Origin: Palsa-1392 sp036493915
GTDB taxonomy: Bacteria; Verrucomicrobiota; Verrucomicrobiia; Chthoniobacterales; UBA10450
Reading direction: 5' to 3'
NCBI GenBank assembly: GCA_036493915.1
Contig: DASXPA010000070.1
Coordinates: 1-14,035, forward strand
Length of the DNA: 14,035 nt
Both the position numbers and the translations under genes were made by a program. This document shows, in pieces, positions 9,493 to 14,035 of this stretch (positions within the stretch are counted from its first letter, which is position 1; every line of letters begins with the position of its first letter). Under the pieces are notes generated by a model. That model saw only the letters and a program-made list of their open reading frames with translations, was not told the DNA's origin and did no database searches.

Positions 9493-9591
9493 GAAAAGCT
9501 GTCGCTTGCAGTTGACCGCCCGATCGACAACTTAATTGCCTGATGCCGAAGTTGGCCGAAAGTCACTTCGACTTAATCGCCATTCGAAGGC

Positions 9592-10515
9592 ATGCACATC
9601 ACCGACATCATACGGAAGGATTCGCCCACGTTTTCCTTCGAGTTTTTTCCGCCGAAAACGCCGGAGGCGGCCGAAACTCTATTTCAAACGATTCGCGAGT
9701 TGGAAGCGTACATGCCGCACTTTGTTAGTGTCACTTACGGCGCGGGTGGCTCCACCCGGGATCTCACGCACGACCTCGTCGAGCGCATTAAGACCACCAC
9801 GAAGCTCAACCCGATCCCGCATCTCACCTGCGTCTGTCACACCGAGACTGAGATCGATGCGATTTTGCGCCGCTACGCGCAATCGGAGATCAGTAACATT
9901 CTCGCGCTTGGCGGCGATCCGCCGCGTGATGTTCCTTACGATAAGTCGCGCGACTTCTTTCAACATGCGATCGATCTGGTGAAATTCATCCGCCGTTTCA
10001 ATGACTCCGGCGCCCATGCGGATTCGCGCGGCTTCGGGATTGGCGTGGCCGGATTTCCCGAGGGTCATCCCGGGACGCCAAACCGGCTGGTCGAGATGGA
10101 TCACCTGAAAGCAAAAGTCGATGCTGGCGCCGACTACATTGTAACGCAGGTCTTTTTCGATAACCGCGATTTCCTCGACTTCCGCGAACGTTGCGCGCTG
10201 GCCGACATTCACATTCCGATCATCGCCGGCATCATGCCCATCACTTCCATGAGCGGCTTCCGAAAGCTCGCCGACCTCGCCGCCGGCTCGCGTTTCCCCG
10301 CCAAGCTCCTGCGGGCGCTGCAGCGCTGTGAAAACGATCCTGCGAGGGTCCGGCGCGTCGGCGTGCATTTCGCCCTCGAGCAATGCCATGACTTGCTCGA
10401 TAACGATGTCGCCGGGATTCATTTTTACACGCTTAATCGGTCCGACGCGACCCGCGTCATCTTCGATAGCCTCGGCATTCCCCGGCGGCAAAAGGTGCAA
10501 GCGAGCGCTCGCTAG
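9592..10515 (+). CDS. metF: 5,10-methylenetetrahydrofolate reductase
   Basis: Cytosolic FAD enzyme that reduces 5,10-methylene-THF to 5-methyl-THF with NAD(P)H, supplying the methyl group for methionine synthesis. The 307 residues form one TIM-barrel domain, the usual bacterial length, without the eukaryotic regulatory domain. Motifs seen are FSFEFFPPKT with the essential Glu17 (Glu28 in E. coli), SVTYGAGGSTRD, LTCVCHTETEI, NILALGGDPPRD with Asp109 (Asp120 in E. coli, flavin tuning), GVAGFPEGHP, and DYIVTQVFFDN with the folate-contacting Gln. E. coli-type RGD is GGD here. The start fits the family N-terminus, but the GAAGG before it (9586-9590) is only 1 nt from the ATG, so initiation is weakly explained. 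The gap to the left (9452-9591) shows no recognisable SAM or SAH riboswitch. It leads a short cluster with tag. Confidence 0.96.
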   Translation: MHITDIIRKDSPTFSFEFFPPKTPEAAETLFQTIRELEAYMPHFVSVTYGAGGSTRDLTHDLVERIKTTTKLNPIPHLTCVCHTETEIDAILRRYAQSEISNILALGGDPPRDVPYDKSRDFFQHAIDLVKFIRRFNDSGAHADSRGFGIGVAGFPEGHPGTPNRLVEMDHLKAKVDAGADYIVTQVFFDNRDFLDFRERCALADIHIPIIAGIMPITSMSGFRKLADLAAGSRFPAKLLRALQRCENDPARVRRVGVHFALEQCHDLLDNDVAGIHFYTLNRSDATRVIFDSLGIPRRQKVQASAR

Positions 10516-10531
10516 AAAAGCGCAGAGCGCG

Positions 10532-11104
10532 ATGACGATAAGAAAAACCCATCGCTGCGCCTGGGCGGAGAACGACCAATTGCTCCGCGTTTACCACGAC
10601 GAAGAATGGGGCGTGCCGGTGCGAGATAGTCGCGCGCTTTGGGAAATGCTCATGCTCGAAGGATTCCAAGCCGGCCTTTCCTGGCTGACAATCCTGCGGC
10701 GGCGAGAAGCCTTTCGTAAGGCATTCAAGGGTTTCAAGCCGGAGGTGGTCGCAAGGTTTGGCGAAAAGGATGTCGCCCGGCTGTTGACTAATGAAGGCAT
10801 CATCCGATCGCGCGCGAAGATCGAAGCGATGATTGGGAACGCGCGCGCTTATCTCAAGATGGCTGCGGCGGGTGAAGACTTTGCAACCTTTGTCTGGGAA
10901 ATGGCCGGGGGCAGACCTATCCAAAACAATCCGAAGAAGCCCGGTGACGTTCCGGCAAAAACGCCGCTTTCCGAGCAGATCTCTGCCGATCTAAAAGCGC
11001 GCGGATTCAAGTTTGTTGGACCTGTGATTGTCTACGCCTGGATGCAAGCGGTCGGAATCGTCAATGATCATGTCCTCGACTGCTTTCGCTACGACAAAGT
11101 CTAG
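10532..11104 (+). CDS. tag: DNA-3-methyladenine glycosylase I
   Basis: Base-excision repair enzyme that removes 3-methyladenine from alkylated DNA; 190 residues against 187 in E. coli Tag, and similar along its length. The structural zinc ligands are all present with family spacing: Cys9, His22 (YHDEEWG), His180 (NDHV) and Cys184. Glu43 and Trp51 in LEGFQAGLSW correspond to the base-recognition residues Glu38 and Trp46 of E. coli. GIIRSRAKIEAMIGNARAYL and RGFKFVGPVIVYAWMQA are also conserved. The ATG at 10532 gives a five-residue extension before the family's usual RCxW start. It lies 16 nt after metF, has no clear ribosome site, and a GCGC-AGA-GCGC mini-hairpin sits right before it, so translation may depend on that of metF (inference). 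Confidence 0.96.
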   Translation: MTIRKTHRCAWAENDQLLRVYHDEEWGVPVRDSRALWEMLMLEGFQAGLSWLTILRRREAFRKAFKGFKPEVVARFGEKDVARLLTNEGIIRSRAKIEAMIGNARAYLKMAAAGEDFATFVWEMAGGRPIQNNPKKPGDVPAKTPLSEQISADLKARGFKFVGPVIVYAWMQAVGIVNDHVLDCFRYDKV

Positions 11105-11125
11105 CGTGATAAGTTACGAGAAGAC

Positions 11126-11533
11126 ATGACGACCGAGATCGCAGAAAGCAAAGCTGAGAGCTGGGCGCGTGCGCTCTACGCCGGCGCCGTCGACAAAAAG
11201 GATGCGGCTGGTTTCGCAGCGGTTTTCGAGAAAAACGCAACCCTGTGCTTCGGGAATAACGAACCGCTTGTCGGTCGTTCGCAGATCGAGAGTGCGATCG
11301 CGCAGTTCTTTCAGGCGATGGTCTCGCTGCGGCATGAGTTTATCGCTATCTCTCGCGACGAAAACACGCTCTTTCTCGAAGCCGATGTGACTTACACCCG
11401 CCACGACGGGAAAGTGGTGACTGTTCCCGCGATGACTGTCTTTGTCCTGGCGAAGATCAGTGGTGACGTAGTCGCGAAGGCCTGCCGGCTTTACGTCGAC
11501 CTGGCGCCGCTCTTCGCGCCGTCGGAGACTTAG
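11126..11533 (+). CDS. small NTF2/SnoaL-like protein
   Basis: A 135-residue protein with the layout of the NTF2-like/SnoaL-like fold. There is an N-terminal helix (ESWARALYAGAVDKKDAAGFAAVF), a short strand-loop (ATLCFGNNEPLVGRSQIESAIAQFF), then alternating beta strands rich in Thr and Val (FLEADVTYTRHDGKVVTVPAMTVFVL). The VGRSQIESAIAQFF stretch matches the common G-R/K-x-x-I pattern of the family. No signal peptide is present. Members are enzymes or binding proteins for small ligands, so the function cannot be named; His/Asp residues in the cavity are not diagnostic here. A GAG at 11118-11120 can serve as ribosome site. It follows tag by 21 nt, probably in the same transcript, and its TAG overlaps the stop of the convergent gene. 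Confidence 0.75.
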   Translation: MTTEIAESKAESWARALYAGAVDKKDAAGFAAVFEKNATLCFGNNEPLVGRSQIESAIAQFFQAMVSLRHEFIAISRDENTLFLEADVTYTRHDGKVVTVPAMTVFVLAKISGDVVAKACRLYVDLAPLFAPSET

Positions 11534-12450
11534 CTCCCGTGCGCCGGGAGATGGATCGTGGCCAGCATGCAACGCGCGCTGCCGCCTGCCAGTTCGATCG
11601 TCGGCAGAGCGAGCGGTAAGAGACGCGCGAAGTGCTCGATTGTCGCGCGCTGGTCGCCGCGCAAAGCAGCCATGGCGCGCTCCGAGAGCACGAGTAACTT
11701 GCCATCTTCGTTATGCAACTCTAGGCCGTTGCCGGCAAAGTTATTGATCTGATCGCGATCGAGCGGGATGAGAGTCCGGCCGGTTAATTCCAGCCGGTTC
11801 TGCAGTGCCTGACGTTGACCGCGGTCTCGGATTAGATCCAGGCCTGCCAACGCGAAGTTAGTTCCCAGGCAAAGCATGACGTTGGTGTGGTAGATCGGAC
11901 GGCCGTCATCACTTTGGCTCTCAAAAGTCATCGGCTCATAACCAAAATCGGCGCAAAACATTTCCAGCGGCTCCCGCTGAGCCCGCCGGGAAAGTGAGAC
12001 ATAGGCGACGCGATGGACGCGATCGAGCACGAGACTGCCGGTTCCTTCCAGGTAGAGCCCACGCTCTTCATAGGGCGAGTAGTCCACCACCTCACTGACT
12101 TGATAGAGTTCCTTAAGACGGTCGATCAAATCCAAACGTCGCTCCGCGCGGCGCAATGGAGAATACATCGGATAGAGCGCGACCCGGCCGTCCTGATGAG
12201 TCGAAAACCAGTTGTTAGGAAAAACCGCGTCGGGCTTATCAGGCGCTGGTGTATCAGAGAAGGAATGGACGGTGACTCCGGCAGCGCGCAGCGCATCGAC
12301 GGCACGATCAAACTCAGTCTGGGCGCGGGCTGAGATATTATCTCCCACCTTCGCTTCCTGTTGGAAGGTGTTGTCCTGCGCAGTCTCTGGATTCGGGTAG
12401 AACCGCCTCGGCCGGATCATGACGACCGCGTTCGCGCTTTGCTTCGTCAC
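11530..12450 (-). CDS. ctlX: arginine deiminase-related hydrolase, CtlX type
   Basis: Guanidino-group-modifying enzyme family with the pentein fold, close to the citrulline utilization hydrolase CtlX and dimethylarginine hydrolases; 306 residues, cytosolic. Family marks seen are MIRPRRFYPNPETAQDN (11-27), FPNNWFSTH (77-85), YLEGTGSLVLDR (133-144), YHTNVMLCLG with the candidate catalytic His188, and GGSARCMLA with the nucleophile Cys294. I choose the GTG at 12450 because it overlaps the lspA stop as GTGA and has GAGGAA just upstream. An ATG at 12420 would remove ten residues but has no ribosome site, and an ATG at 12510 would lie well inside lspA. The substrate (citrulline, arginine or a methylated arginine) is not settled. 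It is the last gene of the ileS-lspA operon. Confidence 0.88.
   Translation of the reverse strand: MTKQSANAVVMIRPRRFYPNPETAQDNTFQQEAKVGDNISARAQTEFDRAVDALRAAGVTVHSFSDTPAPDKPDAVFPNNWFSTHQDGRVALYPMYSPLRRAERRLDLIDRLKELYQVSEVVDYSPYEERGLYLEGTGSLVLDRVHRVAYVSLSRRAQREPLEMFCADFGYEPMTFESQSDDGRPIYHTNVMLCLGTNFALAGLDLIRDRGQRQALQNRLELTGRTLIPLDRDQINNFAGNGLELHNEDGKLLVLSERAMAALRGDQRATIEHFARLLPLALPTIELAGGSARCMLATIHLPAHGS
11534..11550. other. stem-loop directly after the NTF2-like gene
   Basis: CTCCCG (11534-11539) and CGGGAG (11545-11550) form a 6-bp perfect stem with a 5-nt loop, starting on the base after the + strand stop codon. It also encodes the last residues of the convergent gene. No T-tract follows on either strand. 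It may mark the 3' end of the metF-tag transcript. Confidence 0.35.
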
Positions 12451-12935
12451 GGTTCCTCGATTGCCTTGGCTGTTAGTCGATCCTGCCGAAAGGAATGAAT
12501 GACAAAGCAAAAGACCGCGATGCAGATACAGGAGTCAGCAACGTTAAAGGCCGGCCAGGGATCTGCGAAAGGGACGTGCAGATTGAAAAGAAGAAAATCG
12601 ATCACATAGCCATGGAGCAGACGGTCCGTCAGGTTGCCGAGAACGCCGGCGAGGAGCAGGCCGAGGGCGACGTGACGCCAGGGATCGGAGGGATCGCGCC
12701 GCCACAAAAGAAAGACGACGACGACCAGCGCGACCAGAGAAAGCACGATGAAGAAACCGTTGTTGTTCGCGAAAGAACCAAAGGCCGCGCCAGAGTTCGT
12801 CACATGGACGAGCCGGAAAAAATTGGGGATCAGGGGGACGCCCTGCCCGGAAGGGTCGATGAAACGAAGCACGAGAAACTTCGTGATCTGATCGAGCACA
12901 TAAAGCGGAAGGGTGAGAAAGAAAATCGTTCTCAT
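12447..12935 (-). CDS. lspA: lipoprotein signal peptidase (signal peptidase II)
   Basis: Inner-membrane aspartyl protease that cuts the signal peptide of diacylglyceryl-modified prolipoproteins. At 162 residues it is of normal length, with four hydrophobic segments at about 4-26, 60-77, 89-107 and 131-147. The conserved boxes are DQITKFLV (Asp15), VTNSGAAFG (Asn47), GNLTDRLLHGYVIDF with catalytic Asp104, and FNVADSCI with catalytic Asp134. The dyad is the one known as Asp114/Asp141 in E. coli. The start is set by the ATGA overlap with the end of ileS (ATG 12935-12933, TGA 12934-12932); an in-frame ATG at 13031 would add a soluble arginine-rich extension and lies inside ileS. There is no ribosome site, so translation is presumably coupled to ileS. 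ileS-lspA is a common bacterial order. Confidence 0.96.
   Translation of the reverse strand: MRTIFFLTLPLYVLDQITKFLVLRFIDPSGQGVPLIPNFFRLVHVTNSGAAFGSFANNNGFFIVLSLVALVVVVFLLWRRDPSDPWRHVALGLLLAGVLGNLTDRLLHGYVIDFLLFNLHVPFADPWPAFNVADSCICIAVFCFVIHSFRQDRLTAKAIEEP
12453..12458 (-). promoter_or_regulatory. Shine-Dalgarno site of ctlX inside lspA
   Basis: On the minus strand GAGGAA precedes the GTG start at 12450 by 2 nt (core GAGG by 4 nt). It lies within the last codons of lspA and supports the GTG as start of the downstream gene. Confidence 0.55.
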
Positions 12936-14035
12936 AACTGCGCGTCTACGACCGCCGCACAACGGTCGCAGAGATCGGGATGTGCCGCGATTTTGCCCAC
13001 CGCCGGGCGATGACGCCAGCAGCGCGCGCACTTTTCGTTAGGCGTGCGCGCGACGATGGCAACTGTCTCGGCGCCGGGTTCCAGACGCAGGTCACTGAGG
13101 ATAAAAAATTCCTCGAGTTCCTCCCGCGGGAAGGCGGTGGCAAAACGTTCGGGACAGCGCAACGTCACCATGGCCTCCAAGGCGTTGCCGATGAGTTTTT
13201 CCTGACGCGCTTTTTCGATCGCCTGACCGATGACGCCGCGAAACTTGAGCAGTTCTTCGAAGTCCTGCCTAACGAGACTATCTCGGGCGCTTTCTCGTGG
13301 TTCGGGAAATAGCTTTAAATGTACTGAGTCGTTCACGCCGAGATGGCTCCAGGCTTCTTCCGCAGTGAAAACAAGGATGGGCGCGAGCAGACGACAGAGA
13401 GCACCAAAGATTTCCCGCATCGCGGCCTGGGTCGCGCGACGGCGCGGCGAATCGGGCACGTCGCAATAGAGCCGGTCTTTCGTAAGATCGATGTAGAGGC
13501 TGCTCAGTTCGACCGCACAGAATTGATTGAGAGTGTGATAGACCTTGTGAAACTCGTAAACGGAGTAAGCGGCCCGGCATTCGTCGATCACGCTCTGCAG
13601 CCGATCGAGAATCCAACGATCGACGAGGGTGAATTCTTCTTTCCTGGTTTCCTGGTTTCCAAATTCAAAATCGTGCAGATTGCCTAACAAGATACGCAGT
13701 GTGTTGCGAATGCGTCGATAGGTGTCGCCGAGGCGAGTAAACATTTCCTCGGAAAAAGGAACGTCATCGGTGTAATTCACGCTGCTCACCCAGAGCCGCA
13801 CGATATCGGCGCCGTGGCGGCCAACGAAATGCCCAGCGTCCATCGGCTTGTTGTAGGTGTTCGATTTGGAGATTTTCTTCCCATCCACGTCGACGACGAA
13901 GCCGTGGGTGACGCATGTCTTATAGGGCGCGCGGTCATGGAGCGCGATGCTGGTCATGAGCGAAGACTGGAACCAGCCGCGATGTTGATCGGTCGCTTCG
14001 AGATACATGTCAGCGGGATCGCGCAGCTCGGGATG
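12932..14035 (-). CDS. ileS: isoleucyl-tRNA synthetase, C-terminal part (5' end outside window)
   Basis: Class I aminoacyl-tRNA synthetase that charges tRNA-Ile. The reading frame runs off the right edge; 367 C-terminal residues of about 930 are seen. PADMYLEATDQHRGWFQSSL is the family's catalytic-domain segment. GKKISKSNTYNKPMD carries the KMSKS loop as KISKS (13862-13876). Next come GADIVRLWV, the anticodon-binding helices (VDRWILDRLQSVIDE, FCAVELSSLYIDLTKDRLYCD) and a C-terminal zinc finger with CARC and CDRC, as in the E. coli-type enzyme. The stop codon overlaps the lspA start, so this is the visible head of an ileS-lspA-ctlX operon. The M at 14008 is internal. Confidence 0.97.
   Translation of the reverse strand, partial: HPELRDPADMYLEATDQHRGWFQSSLMTSIALHDRAPYKTCVTHGFVVDVDGKKISKSNTYNKPMDAGHFVGRHGADIVRLWVSSVNYTDDVPFSEEMFTRLGDTYRRIRNTLRILLGNLHDFEFGNQETRKEEFTLVDRWILDRLQSVIDECRAAYSVYEFHKVYHTLNQFCAVELSSLYIDLTKDRLYCDVPDSPRRRATQAAMREIFGALCRLLAPILVFTAEEAWSHLGVNDSVHLKLFPEPRESARDSLVRQDFEELLKFRGVIGQAIEKARQEKLIGNALEAMVTLRCPERFATAFPREELEEFFILSDLRLEPGAETVAIVARTPNEKCARCWRHRPAVGKIAAHPDLCDRCAAVVDAQL

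Noticed and set aside
9512..9538. TTGACC (9512) with TAATTG (9533) as metF promoter
   Set aside because: The 15-nt spacer is short and the -10 is weak; kept only as a remote possibility.
9452..9591. SAM or SAH riboswitch upstream of metF
   Set aside because: I looked for the conserved core of known methionine-pathway riboswitches and saw only a simple GC-rich stem-loop and a short CGAAGT/ACTTCG inverted repeat (9547-9570).
9679..10500. 273-residue minus-strand frame opposite metF
   Set aside because: It is a shadow of metF codon usage with no domain features.
10328..10531. Longer tag reading frame beginning inside metF
   Set aside because: The extra 68 residues are metF sequence in another frame; the Tag family begins near the RCxW motif.
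12451..12510. ATG at 12510 as ctlX start
   Set aside because: It lies 64 nt inside lspA and the added residues look unlike the family; the GTGA overlap with a ribosome site at 12450 explains the start better.
12936..13031. ATG at 13031 as lspA start
   Set aside because: The extension is arginine-rich and soluble and lies in the ileS zinc-finger coding region; the ATGA overlap at 12935 fits normal LspA length.

Overview
The window (high GC by eye, roughly 55-60 %) is ordinary, densely packed bacterial chromosome. It has two genes cut by the edges (groEL on the left, ileS on the right) and eight complete protein genes between them. I found no tRNA, rRNA, CRISPR array, transposase, integrase or phage gene. 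The mix suggests a free-living, Gram-negative-type, possibly soil bacterium. It includes a GroEL with a Gly-Met tail, a secreted tricorn-type protease, a secreted Asp-box protein with a dockerin-like tail, and the order ileS-lspA. Verrucomicrobiota is my best guess, with Acidobacteriota or a related phylum as alternatives; this is inferred from gene style, not from a database match.

Left part (1-6201, + strand): the 3' 98 % of groEL ends in a textbook intrinsic terminator. A 263-bp gap follows and holds two adjacent hairpins (1696-1777). Next comes a 1110-residue exported tricorn-family protease with two beta-propellers, a PDZ domain and an S41 catalytic domain. A short gap made almost entirely of a long imperfect palindrome (5215-5284) separates it from a zinc-dependent metallo-beta-lactamase-fold hydrolase.

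Middle (6202-9451): a minus-strand gene for a secreted Asp-box/BNR beta-propeller protein with a C-terminal dockerin-like domain meets the hydrolase gene stop-to-stop with no spacer. It is divergent from a glutaryl-CoA-dehydrogenase-like acyl-CoA dehydrogenase, and a 136-bp gap between their starts must hold both promoters.

Right part: a + strand cluster runs metF (5,10-methylene-THF reductase), tag (3-methyladenine DNA glycosylase I) and a small NTF2/SnoaL-like protein, with 16- and 21-nt gaps. It converges, with overlapping stop codons, on a minus-strand operon ileS-lspA-ctlX. The members of that operon are joined by ATGA and GTGA start/stop overlaps, which fixes the starts of lspA (12935) and ctlX (GTG at 12450).

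No clearly new multi-gene system is visible. The best leads are the two palindromic intergenic elements, the overlap-coupled placement of a CtlX-type guanidino hydrolase behind lspA, the dockerin on the secreted propeller protein, the export signal on the tricorn protease, and the metF-tag-NTF2 cluster.
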